Assembly (NCBI GenBank): GCA_964493765.1
Contig: CAZBPK010000123.1
Coordinates: 1-9,144 of the forward strand
Direction of reading: 5' to 3'
From: CALLMJ01 sp964493765
Lineage (GTDB): Bacteria > Bacteroidota > Bacteroidia > J057 > CALLMJ01
DNA: 9,144 bases
Each line of letters begins with the position of its first letter. Within the stretch, counting starts at the first letter, position 1. Positions 1 to 5,648 of this stretch are shown one piece after another. The translations under genes and the position numbers were made by a program. The notes below the pieces were generated by a model. The model saw only the letters and a list, made by a program, of their open reading frames with translations. It had not been told where the DNA came from and ran no database searches.

Positions 1-128
1 ATTTGGTGGTGATGTGGCAAAAGTTGATTTAAAAAATTAATTAATAAATCCTTATTGGATTCAGTCCCAAAAATTCTTTTGAACCCAAAATCAGTTAAAG
101 GATTGATATATTTGTCCTGCAAAGCCAT
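1..128 (-). CDS. Rpn family recombination-promoting nuclease / putative transposase, N-terminal fragment (continues past left edge)
   Basis: Reading the minus strand from the ATG at 128 to the window edge gives 42 uninterrupted codons. The protein starts MALQDKYINPLTDFGFKRIF and continues with GTESNKDLLINFLNQLLP. 'INPLTDFGFKRIFG' followed by 'NKDLLINFLNQLLP' is the hallmark N-terminus of the large Bacteroidota family of PD-(D/E)XK nuclease/transposase-like proteins (Rpn/PDDEXK_2). Those proteins are usually about 280-310 residues, and some members promote RecA-independent recombination. Only the N-terminus is present, so the catalytic PD-(D/E)XK core lies outside and cannot be checked; the gene could be intact or decayed beyond the edge. 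No Shine-Dalgarno precedes the ATG. A competing plus-strand reading of 2-40, a 12-codon tail, is judged a shadow. Family assignment is from recalled sequence pattern and is strong despite the short length. Confidence 0.85.
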   Translation of the reverse strand, partial: MALQDKYINPLTDFGFKRIFGTESNKDLLINFLNQLLPHHHQ

Positions 129-184
129 ATTGCAAATTTAAAAAAAATATTTCTAAATGGACTTTCTCACATGATAAAATTTTA

Positions 185-237
185 TTTTAAAATATTGTGA
201 AAAACAAACTTATAAACATACTCACAGTATTTTAAAA
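185..237. repeat. Imperfect 16-bp inverted repeat with 21-bp spacer around a candidate promoter
   Basis: The left arm TTTTAAAATATTGTGA (185-200) is the reverse complement of the right arm TCACAGTATTTTAAAA (222-237) except at one position, which would be a G-U wobble in RNA. The 21-bp spacer contains a perfect minus-strand TAnnTTTG box at 205-212. The arms are AT-rich but end in a non-trivial TGTGA/TCACA, so the match is more than an A/T-run coincidence. The arrangement could be an operator pair, a cruciform, or part of a 5'-leader hairpin; the sequence does not decide between these. Confidence 0.5.
205..212 (-). promoter_or_regulatory. Candidate -7 box for the Rpn gene
   Basis: The minus strand reads TAAGTTTG, a perfect match to the Bacteroidota TAnnTTTG box, 76 bp upstream of the ATG at 128. 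No good -33 TTG lies at the usual spacing. A second perfect box, TAAATTTG at 133-140, is only 4 bp from the ATG and would imply a nearly leaderless transcript, so it is considered less likely. Confidence 0.35.
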
Positions 238-419
238 CATATTTTACAAAATTGGTAATAAGTTTAAAAAACAAGATTAACAATTAAATAATTAAAAATC
301 AAATAGTTAAAAATTTTTATTTATAAACATCCTTTTAAACACGTCACAAAGTATTCACTTTTTATAGAATTCACATTTTCTAGAAATTGCAAAATAGTGT
401 TGTGTATTTTTTGAGAATT

Positions 420-448
420 TTGGATATGGAAGATTCTCCTCATTTTTG
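420..448 (+). promoter_or_regulatory. Weak candidate promoter for the PP2C-LysM unit
   Basis: TTG at 420-422 and CATTTTTG at 441-448 (one mismatch to TAnnTTTG) are separated by 18 bp. This would start transcription about 15-20 bases before the ATG at 473. The match is modest, and other near-matches such as TATTTTTT at 405 exist in this AT-rich region. Confidence 0.25.
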
Positions 449-472
449 TAACGTTTTAAAATTATCAACTAA

Positions 473-1834
473 ATGAAACTATTACCATTTGATTTTGGTA
501 ATCATACGGATAAAGGAATCGTAAGAGAAATCAATGAAGATGCCATGGCTTTTTATGGTATCAATGGAGGATATTTATTTCTTGTTGCAGACGGTATGGG
601 AGGCCATACAGCAGGAGATGAAGCATCTAGAATTGCTATTGATTCCATTAAAAGTTTTTTTGATGAAGTTCATTCATTTGATAATATTCATGAATTAATC
701 ATACAAGCAGTTGAAACAGCCAATAACAAAATCTACGAATATTCCATTCAAAATCCAAATAAAAAAGGAATGGGAACAACTATTGTTATTGCCTTTATTT
801 ATGATAAAATGATAACAATTGGTCATGTTGGTGACTCACGTGCATATAGATATAACCCAGAAACGGGTTTACAAGTTTTAACAAAAGATCATAGTTTTGT
901 TCAAGAGCTTGTTAATCAAGGAATTATTTCTGAAGAAGAAGCTCATTACCACCCAAGAAAAAATGAAATCACAAGAGCATTAGGAATTAGAGAAACAGTA
1001 GTTCCAGATATTCAACAGCATACCATTAGAAATAATGATATTTTTGCTTTCATGACCGACGGAATTTGTTCATTATTAACTTATGATCAAATTTATAAAA
1101 TTATTTCCGATTCAGAATTAAATTCTCAACAAAAGGCATTAAAACTTGTTGAAACTGCCAATGAATTAGGTGGTTATGATAATTCTACAATACAAATAAT
1201 CAGTTACCAACAAGTAGAATCACAAAACCCGGAAGTCAATTCATTATTAAATACTGACAAAATAGAGAATATACAATCCGTTGGAAATACTCAAAAAGAT
1301 TTTATAAGCCAAAATCTACCTAAGAGCTCTACAATAGATTCGGGTTTAAGATATTACATTTTTATTGGAACTTCAATAGTAACCATCGCCTTAATTTTCT
1401 ACTATTTTTTGTTAAATTCTCAGATTATAAAAGTAGATTCCAATTTAGCAATATCCAATAATAATATAGCAAGCCCAATTATTCAAAAAGAAGATACCGT
1501 AATTAAAGAACAAAAGAATCCTGAACCTTTATTTATGCAATATCAAGTCATTAAAAATGACAATTTAGAGATTTTATCTAAAAAATTTAATTATCCTATT
1601 GACAGCATAAAAGTTTTAAATGGATTAAAAAATAATAAAATAATTGTTGGTCAAGAACTTACATTTCCAATACAAGCAATTCATGAGATTGCAAAAGATG
1701 AAAAAATAGAAAAAATAGCTCAGAATTATGGAGTAAGTACAAAAGATATATTGAAAATCAATGGAATTAAAAATCGAGACAAGTTAAATATTGGCAAAAA
1801 AATATATATACCTCTTAAAGAAAATAACAATTAA
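473..1834 (+). CDS. PP2C-type Ser/Thr protein phosphatase with transmembrane segment and two C-terminal LysM modules
   Basis: Predicted metal-dependent phosphatase that removes phosphate from Ser/Thr residues of proteins. Residues 10-245 form a complete PP2C domain of the Stp1/PrpC type: 'REINEDA' (18-24), 'ADGMGGH' (39-45, metal-binding D40), 'GMGTT' (99-103), 'VGDSRAY' (119-125), 'TDG' (195-197) and 'GGYDNST' (233-239, metal-binding D236). All expected acidic metal ligands are present. After a linker, residues 293-314 form a hydrophobic span. The tail then carries two LysM modules at about 357-400 and 403-448, the second ending in 'IYIPL'. Family knowledge suggests a cytoplasmic phosphatase anchored in the inner membrane with a periplasmic peptidoglycan-binding tail; this topology is inferred. 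It lies 11 bp upstream of a second LysM membrane protein and is probably cotranscribed with it. No partner kinase is in the window. The ATG at 473 begins immediately before the domain, and there is no Shine-Dalgarno. Confidence 0.93.
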   Translation: MKLLPFDFGNHTDKGIVREINEDAMAFYGINGGYLFLVADGMGGHTAGDEASRIAIDSIKSFFDEVHSFDNIHELIIQAVETANNKIYEYSIQNPNKKGMGTTIVIAFIYDKMITIGHVGDSRAYRYNPETGLQVLTKDHSFVQELVNQGIISEEEAHYHPRKNEITRALGIRETVVPDIQQHTIRNNDIFAFMTDGICSLLTYDQIYKIISDSELNSQQKALKLVETANELGGYDNSTIQIISYQQVESQNPEVNSLLNTDKIENIQSVGNTQKDFISQNLPKSSTIDSGLRYYIFIGTSIVTIALIFYYFLLNSQIIKVDSNLAISNNNIASPIIQKEDTVIKEQKNPEPLFMQYQVIKNDNLEILSKKFNYPIDSIKVLNGLKNNKIIVGQELTFPIQAIHEIAKDEKIEKIAQNYGVSTKDILKINGIKNRDKLNIGKKIYIPLKENNN

Positions 1835-1845
1835 ATTTTAAAGAT

Positions 1846-2604
1846 ATGGATTTTGAACAATTTGAAGAAGAAAAACCCAAAATTCCTACGAACCTCTTAG
1901 TGTTCGTAATAGTTTCAGCATTAGTAATTGCATTTAGCATTTACTATATATCCAAGAGTGGAAAACAACGCCCTCTTACAACTGAAGAATTAGTGGAAGG
2001 TGATACTTTATCTATTGATGAGCAAAACCCTGTGGGTAATGGTGAATTAGCTAGTTCAGAAAATGAAAATGAAACCGAAGAAGAAGAATTAGGCAACGAA
2101 GAAACTGAAATTTTAAAAAATGTAAAAAGTAATAAAAGCTCTTCATCCAAAGAATCTGATGTTGAAGAAATTATTGAAGAACAAAATACCCAAAAATCTT
2201 CACCAACACCAACAAAAACTGTTAATTTAGAAAAAAAGAATACAGAAACTAAAAAATCGGAAGTAAAAACTAAGAAAGTTACAAAATCGGATAACATTCA
2301 AGGGGTTTTACATGTTCATATAGTTAGAAAAAATGAATTTTTATCTACCATTGCCTCTATGTATAACTTTCCGTCCAAAAACATTAAAGAATTAAATGGA
2401 ATTGATGAAGATTTAAGAGTTGGACAAAAATTAAAAGTTAAAGTACAAGCAATACATAAAGTGAAAAAAGGAGAGCAATTAGCAAAAATTGCTAACAATT
2501 ATGGAGTAAAAGTTGCTGATGTTTGTAAAATTAATGGAGTTAAAAAAGATGTTCCTCTAAAAGAAGGGCAGAAAATCATTATCCCTTTAAAAGCCAATAA
2601 ATAA
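1846..2604 (+). CDS. Single-span membrane protein with two C-terminal LysM modules
   Basis: A 252-residue protein with a short acidic N-terminus (1-14), one hydrophobic segment (about 15-36), a long low-complexity linker rich in Glu, Ser, Lys and Thr (40-150), and two LysM modules (about 156-200 and 203-248). There is no enzymatic domain, so a structural, adaptor or sensor role is most likely. The second LysM matches that of the upstream phosphatase at 27 of 49 aligned positions by eye, and the 'QAIH' junction between modules is shared, so the two tails come from one duplicated module pair. The 11-bp gap and common terminator indicate an operon with the phosphatase; the adaptor may be its partner or substrate (inference). 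Charges around the span are unusual: acidic before it and Lys/Arg-rich after it (SKSGKQR, 36-42), which leaves the orientation uncertain. An antisense reading frame over the linker is a shadow. Confidence 0.88.
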   Translation: MDFEQFEEEKPKIPTNLLVFVIVSALVIAFSIYYISKSGKQRPLTTEELVEGDTLSIDEQNPVGNGELASSENENETEEEELGNEETEILKNVKSNKSSSSKESDVEEIIEEQNTQKSSPTPTKTVNLEKKNTETKKSEVKTKKVTKSDNIQGVLHVHIVRKNEFLSTIASMYNFPSKNIKELNGIDEDLRVGQKLKVKVQAIHKVKKGEQLAKIANNYGVKVADVCKINGVKKDVPLKEGQKIIIPLKANK

Positions 2605-2635
2605 AAAACTAAGAAGTCGTTTTTTGATTCTGTAG

Positions 2636-2668
2636 GAGCCGGATTACTCAATGTGCCGGTTCTTTTTA
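2636..2668 (+). terminator. Intrinsic terminator of the PP2C-LysM unit
   Basis: GAGCCGG (2636-2642) pairs with CCGGTTC (2656-2662) over 7 bp with one G-U wobble and a 13-base loop. It is followed at once by a T tract (2663-2667) and further T-rich sequence. It lies 31 bp after the stop codon of the second LysM gene. Confidence 0.8.
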
Positions 2669-2730
2669 TTTTCTTTTGGTTTAGAAAAAATATTTAATAC
2701 TTCAAAACTATAAAAAAATGCTTCAATAAA

Positions 2731-2764
2731 AAAAACAGCGTAGAAAAGAATCTACGCTGTTTTT
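2731..2764 (-). terminator. Perfect 14-bp-stem hairpin, bidirectional terminator downstream of the E2 gene
   Basis: AAAAACAGCGTAGA (2731-2744) and TCTACGCTGTTTTT (2751-2764) are exact reverse complements around a 6-base loop. On the minus strand the stem begins 4 bases after the E2 stop codon and runs into a longer T tract (complement of the A run from 2728), so it terminates the E2 transcript. On the plus strand it also ends in T-rich sequence and can serve as backup for the LysM unit. Confidence 0.85.
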
Positions 2765-2768
2765 GTTT

Positions 2769-4010
2769 TTACAATAAAATTCTCAAAGGATCTTCTAAAT
2801 AAGATTTTAAGGTTTGTAAAAATTCTGAACCTACAGCACCGTCCACTACCCTATGATCGCAGGAAAGCGTAATTCTCATAGTGTTTCCAATCACTATTTG
2901 ACCATTTTTCACAACAGGTTCTTCAACAATTGCTCCAACTGCTAATATACAAGCATCAGGTGGATTAATGATTGCTGTAAATTCTTCAATTCCAAACATT
3001 CCTAAATTAGAAATTGTAAAAGTGTTACCAGTAAAATCCTCAGGTGCTAAGCCTTTTCCTTTTGCCTTATTCGCAAATTCTTTCACTTCATTAGCAATTT
3101 GAGATAAGCCTTTTAGATCTGCATTCTTAACTACAGGAACCACTAATCCATCTTCAATTGCTACAGCAACTCCGATATTAATAGCATAATTAATACGAAT
3201 TCTATCTTCTAACCAAGAAGAATTAACTTTAGGATGTTTTCTTAATGCAGAAGCAACTGCTTTAATGATTATATCATTAAACGAAATTTTGGTTTCAGAT
3301 AAAGTATTCAGCTTTTTGCGAGCCTCAATAGCATTATCCATATCAATTTTCATAGTTAAATAAAAATGTGGAGCATTGTTTTTGCTTTCCGTTAAACGTT
3401 TTGCAATTACTTTTCGCATGTTGTTTAATGGAATCTCCTCATAATTATCATAAACATAAGAAGTAGAGGATTTTGATGTTGTGGGTTGAGCTTTTAATAT
3501 CTCTAAATAGCTATCAATATCTTTTTTGACAATCCTTCCTCCATCACCAGAACCTTTAACTTCTTGAATATTAATTTGAAGTTCTTGGGCAATTTTTTTG
3601 GCTAATGGAGATGCCTTAATACGTCCATCTTCTTGGTTATTTACAACATTTGTAGTTGATATAACTTCTGTTTGTGAAGTTGATGGTGTCTGAGGAGAAC
3701 TAGTTTCAATTTTAGGAGCAATCTCTTGTTTTGGAGTTTCAAATTTTTGAATAATAGATTGATAATCTTCATCGGGTTTACCAATGATAATTAATAAAGC
3801 ATCAACAGGAATGTCTTGACCTTCTTTGATAGCCTGGTAAAGAATCGTACCGTCATGATAAGATTCTAACTCCATTGTAGCTTTGTCAGTTTGAACATCA
3901 GCGAGAATATCTCCTGATTTTACAATATCTCCTACTTTTTTATGCCAAGTAACAAGTGTACCAACTGTCATGGTATCACTCATTTTGGGCATCGTCATAT
4001 ATTCTGCCAT
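2769..4010 (-). CDS. pdhC: Dihydrolipoamide acetyltransferase, E2 component of the pyruvate dehydrogenase complex
   Basis: The E2 core enzyme accepts the acetyl group from E1 on a lipoyl arm and transfers it to CoA, forming acetyl-CoA in the cytoplasm. From the ATG at 4010 the protein has 413 residues. One lipoyl domain spans 1-78, with K43 in 'TDKATME' as the lipoylation site. A Pro/Thr/Ser-rich linker follows, then a peripheral subunit-binding domain (131-168, 'ASPLAKKIAQE', 'GSGDGGRIVKKDI') and a catalytic acyltransferase domain (about 190-413) with the active-site motif 'DHRVVDG' (H386, D390). The 'MPKMSDTMT' start resembles pyruvate E2s rather than 2-oxoglutarate or branched-chain E2s ('LGES'). 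The upstream in-frame start at 4034 is TTG and would add eight residues outside the domain; it also falls within the predicted -7 box, so the ATG is preferred. E1 and E3 genes are not in the window, and the gene appears monocistronic. Confidence 0.93.
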   Translation of the reverse strand: MAEYMTMPKMSDTMTVGTLVTWHKKVGDIVKSGDILADVQTDKATMELESYHDGTILYQAIKEGQDIPVDALLIIIGKPDEDYQSIIQKFETPKQEIAPKIETSSPQTPSTSQTEVISTTNVVNNQEDGRIKASPLAKKIAQELQINIQEVKGSGDGGRIVKKDIDSYLEILKAQPTTSKSSTSYVYDNYEEIPLNNMRKVIAKRLTESKNNAPHFYLTMKIDMDNAIEARKKLNTLSETKISFNDIIIKAVASALRKHPKVNSSWLEDRIRINYAINIGVAVAIEDGLVVPVVKNADLKGLSQIANEVKEFANKAKGKGLAPEDFTGNTFTISNLGMFGIEEFTAIINPPDACILAVGAIVEEPVVKNGQIVIGNTMRITLSCDHRVVDGAVGSEFLQTLKSYLEDPLRILL

Positions 4011-4031
4011 TTTTTTTGAGTGGTTTAAACA

Positions 4032-4063
4032 CAAAATTAGAGGGTTATTTATTTATAAACCAA
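4032..4063 (-). promoter_or_regulatory. Promoter of the E2 gene
   Basis: The minus strand reads TTG (4063-4061), a 21-bp spacer, then TAATTTTG (4039-4032), a perfect TAnnTTTG box. Transcription would begin near 4027, leaving a leader of roughly 15-20 bases before the ATG at 4010. This spacing supports that start codon over the TTG at 4034. Another perfect box, TAAATTTG at 4112-4105, lies further upstream and could be an alternative. Confidence 0.5.
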
Positions 4064-4093
4064 AAAAAAATAAAACTTTTTAATTTTTTTTCG

Positions 4094-4121
4094 TTTGTAA
4101 TTTTCAAATTTACTACTTTTA
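4094..4121 (+). promoter_or_regulatory. Candidate promoter for the 148-residue protein and barrel protein pair
   Basis: TTTG at 4094-4097 and TACTTTTA at 4114-4121 (one mismatch to TAnnTTTG) are separated by 16 bp, giving a start about 10-15 bases before the ATG at 4143. The divergent E2 promoter lies in the same roughly 130-bp region, so the two transcripts could influence each other. Confidence 0.3.
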
Positions 4122-4142
4122 CATTTTAAAGTAAATACTTTT

Positions 4143-4589
4143 ATGTTAGATTTACAAAATTCAGTAAGATTAGTTGGGGTTCGTTTAAAAACAAAAGTGG
4201 AAGATAGAGGCAATGGTCTTTATAGAATAGATGTTCCCTTAGTGTATAAAGATGGTACAGAGAGATACCAATTTGTTTGGGCACGTGTCAGTAAAAATAT
4301 TACAAGAGACGAAAAAGATACTTTTTATTTCCAAAGTAGAGCAGGTAAATTAAATCCTAATATTGATTTAAAAACTTTATTAAAAGAAGCTTATTATGGA
4401 TTTTATACCATGATTTGCATTGTTGATGAAAAAGACGATAATGGCAATCCCATTGAAACAGTTTATGTTCAAGCTTCACCAATTGTTGATTATTCTCATG
4501 ACGAAGATTTAATTTATGAATGCATAATGGAATGTGCTATTGTTGCTGACTATTTAGAAAAAAAATATTGGGGCGAAGACATAAATTAA
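4143..4589 (+). CDS. Conserved-looking hypothetical soluble protein, 148 residues
   Basis: I do not recognise this gene with confidence. It encodes an acidic 148-residue protein without a signal peptide or membrane segment, so it is likely cytoplasmic. Alternating hydrophobic and charged stretches in the first half ('RIDVPLVYKDG', 'YQFVWARVSK', 'TFYFQSRAG') suggest a beta-sheet. 'DLKTLLKEAYYGFYTMICIV' suggests a helix leading into a strand, and the C-terminus ('ECIMECAIVADYLEKKY') looks helical. The alternation of strands and terminal helices is loosely reminiscent of YbjN or type III secretion chaperone-like folds, but no diagnostic motif supports that. It begins an apparent two-gene unit, since its stop lies 23 bp before a secreted barrel protein, and it is divergent from the E2 gene. 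The start is the first ATG of the frame and lies just after a candidate promoter. Composition matches its neighbours. Confidence 0.8.
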   Translation: MLDLQNSVRLVGVRLKTKVEDRGNGLYRIDVPLVYKDGTERYQFVWARVSKNITRDEKDTFYFQSRAGKLNPNIDLKTLLKEAYYGFYTMICIVDEKDDNGNPIETVYVQASPIVDYSHDEDLIYECIMECAIVADYLEKKYWGEDIN

Positions 4590-4612
4590 GACATATTAAT
4601 TCAGACAAAATT

Positions 4613-5416
4613 ATGAACAAAGCAACCATTTTTTTTCTGTGCTTCATTTCATTAGGATTTCAATTTGCTTTTGCACAAGATCCTTTCATGATGATTTCAA
4701 GACATCTGGTCAATTTTCAAAATCAAAAAGTTCAAAAATTGTTGACTGAAAAAAAAGACAAATATTATCAATATTCTAACCTCAGACCTAGCTATAATGC
4801 ATTTGTAGGCGAAGATTCTAAACTTTTAACTACCACTTTTAAAGGTTTTGGTTCTTTATCTGAATGGAATTTAGTTTTAAGTTACCCTGTGTTATTGGGA
4901 AGTGGTAATACTAAGTTTTTATTTTTACCAAGAACAGGAGTGCTTTGGAAGAAATTTCGATTTGCTAATCCTTTAATTGCATATTTAGACACCAGTTTAG
5001 ATAAAACTGTTTTTTATGTAAATAATGATTTGAATAAAGATTATGGAAGCGGATTTTTTAGTTATGGAAAAACCAAGCTAGTTGCTACTACTTTAAGAAT
5101 AAACCCAGAACTAGGAATATCCATAGATTTAGACGATGAAAATGCGTTTGGAATTACTGTTGGTCCAGTTTTGGATGTTCTTTTAGGTGCTAAATATAAA
5201 CAAAAATATATTGAAAATAATCAAAAGAAAAAAGAAGTCATCAGAGGCAATGATAATCTAAATATCAATCCTTTTCAATATGGAATTAGTGCTGCAATAA
5301 TGACCCCTTGGATAGAAATTTATGGTGCCTATTTTCTAAACAATTTCTTCAGAGAAAATTACGGTCCTTCTGTAAATCTATTTGAATTGGGTTTAAGTTT
5401 TGCATTTATTAAGTAA
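4613..5416 (+). CDS. Secreted protein, probable outer-membrane beta-barrel, unknown function
   Basis: From the ATG at 4613 the protein has 267 residues and begins with a clear Sec signal peptide (MNKATIFFLCFISLGFQ, then AFA before QDP; cleavage likely after residue 21). The frame can be extended upstream to a TTG at 4568, but that would overlap the preceding gene and put 15 charged residues before the signal peptide, so the ATG is chosen. The mature part has many short amphipathic strands rich in aromatic residues, such as 'LVATTLRINPELGISIDL', 'GITVGPVLDVLLGAKY' and 'WIEIYGAYFL'. It ends 'LFELGLSFAFIK', a pattern typical of the last strand of outer-membrane barrels. No enzyme motif or TonB box was seen. 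It follows the 148-residue protein by 23 bp and precedes a terminator, so the two are probably cotranscribed. The barrel call is inferred from pattern, not from a recognised family. Confidence 0.8.
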   Translation: MNKATIFFLCFISLGFQFAFAQDPFMMISRHLVNFQNQKVQKLLTEKKDKYYQYSNLRPSYNAFVGEDSKLLTTTFKGFGSLSEWNLVLSYPVLLGSGNTKFLFLPRTGVLWKKFRFANPLIAYLDTSLDKTVFYVNNDLNKDYGSGFFSYGKTKLVATTLRINPELGISIDLDDENAFGITVGPVLDVLLGAKYKQKYIENNQKKKEVIRGNDNLNINPFQYGISAAIMTPWIEIYGAYFLNNFFRENYGPSVNLFELGLSFAFIK

Positions 5417-5440
5417 GTTTTTTGTTGAATATAAAATTAG

Positions 5441-5463
5441 AGAGCGTTCAAACGCTCTTTTTT
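5441..5463 (+). terminator. Intrinsic terminator after the barrel protein gene
   Basis: AGAGCGTT (5441-5448) and AACGCTCT (5451-5458) are exact reverse complements, with the T run 5458-5463 at the 3' side. The hairpin in practice would use a 6-bp stem and a slightly larger loop. It begins 24 bp after the stop codon. On the minus strand the trailing sequence is only weakly T-rich. Confidence 0.8.
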
Positions 5464-5472
5464 AGTTAATTA

Positions 5473-5487
5473 CGCAATATTATTGCG
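5473..5487. repeat. Short 7-bp palindrome next to the GC-rich element
   Basis: CGCAATA (5473-5479) and TATTGCG (5481-5487) are reverse complements around a single base. It sits 6 bp outside the GC-rich repeat that begins at 5494 and may be part of its boundary or an insertion footprint. No function is apparent. Confidence 0.35.
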
Positions 5488-5493
5488 GTGTGT

Positions 5494-5623
5494 GCGTTAG
5501 GGATTCGTAGGGCATGGCACTGCCTTTTGACGCTTTTGAAAAAAGTGGAAAAAGGATTGCTGAAACGAAGTGAAACCCGAAGAAGCCCGACCCTGAGCGT
5601 TTAGCGAAGGGGAACGCCCTAAC
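5494..5623 (-). repeat. GC-rich intergenic dispersed element, copy 1 (minus orientation)
   Basis: This 130-bp stretch is about 51% G+C by hand count, against roughly 30% around it, and lies between convergent genes. Its ends form a terminal inverted repeat, GTTAGGG (5496-5502) and CCCTAAC (5617-5623). Read on the minus strand it shares ordered blocks with the element at 6601-6723: GGGCGT-CCCCTT near the start, GGGTCG-GCT, GCAATCCTTT (5560-5551), AAAGGCAGTGC (5527-5517) and ATCCCT-ACGC at the end (5504-5494). No reading frame is convincing. I recall similar elements, starting GGGCGT-CCC and ending CCCTAACGC, scattered between genes in Bacteroidota genomes; that is memory and not a database result. 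Confidence 0.7.
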
Positions 5624-5648
5624 TATGAAACCTTAAAAAGTTATTCCG

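Larger units (their letters stand above)
129..472. other. Divergent AT-rich intergenic region between the Rpn gene and the PP2C gene
   Basis: This 344-bp stretch holds no convincing reading frame on either strand. It is very AT-rich and contains a perfect 12-bp palindrome at 174-185, the long inverted repeat at 185-237, candidate -7 boxes for the leftward gene, and a weak rightward promoter near 420-448. TCACA recurs at several points (near 168, 222, 343 and 370), which may be chance in such biased sequence. It presumably carries the promoters of both divergent genes. Confidence 0.6.

Noticed and set aside
2..40. Plus-strand 12-codon tail ending in TAA that could be the end of a gene from the left
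   Set aside because: The minus strand over the same bases gives a recognisable Rpn-family N-terminus with proper start, which explains the sequence better.
1944..2498. Antisense frames over the second LysM gene (1944-2297 and 2316-2498)
   Set aside because: Their Ser/Phe-rich and Leu/Phe-rich products are mirror images of the Glu/Lys/Thr-rich linker and LysM codons on the plus strand; there is no start signal or family pattern.
2603..2625. AAAAAAC / GTTTTTT inverted repeat just after the second LysM stop codon
   Set aside because: Made almost only of A and T runs, and the GC-stemmed hairpin at 2636-2668 is a far better terminator.
4568..4612. TTG-initiated extension of the barrel protein gene
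   Set aside because: It would overlap the preceding gene and place a charged stretch ahead of an obvious signal peptide starting at the ATG at 4613.
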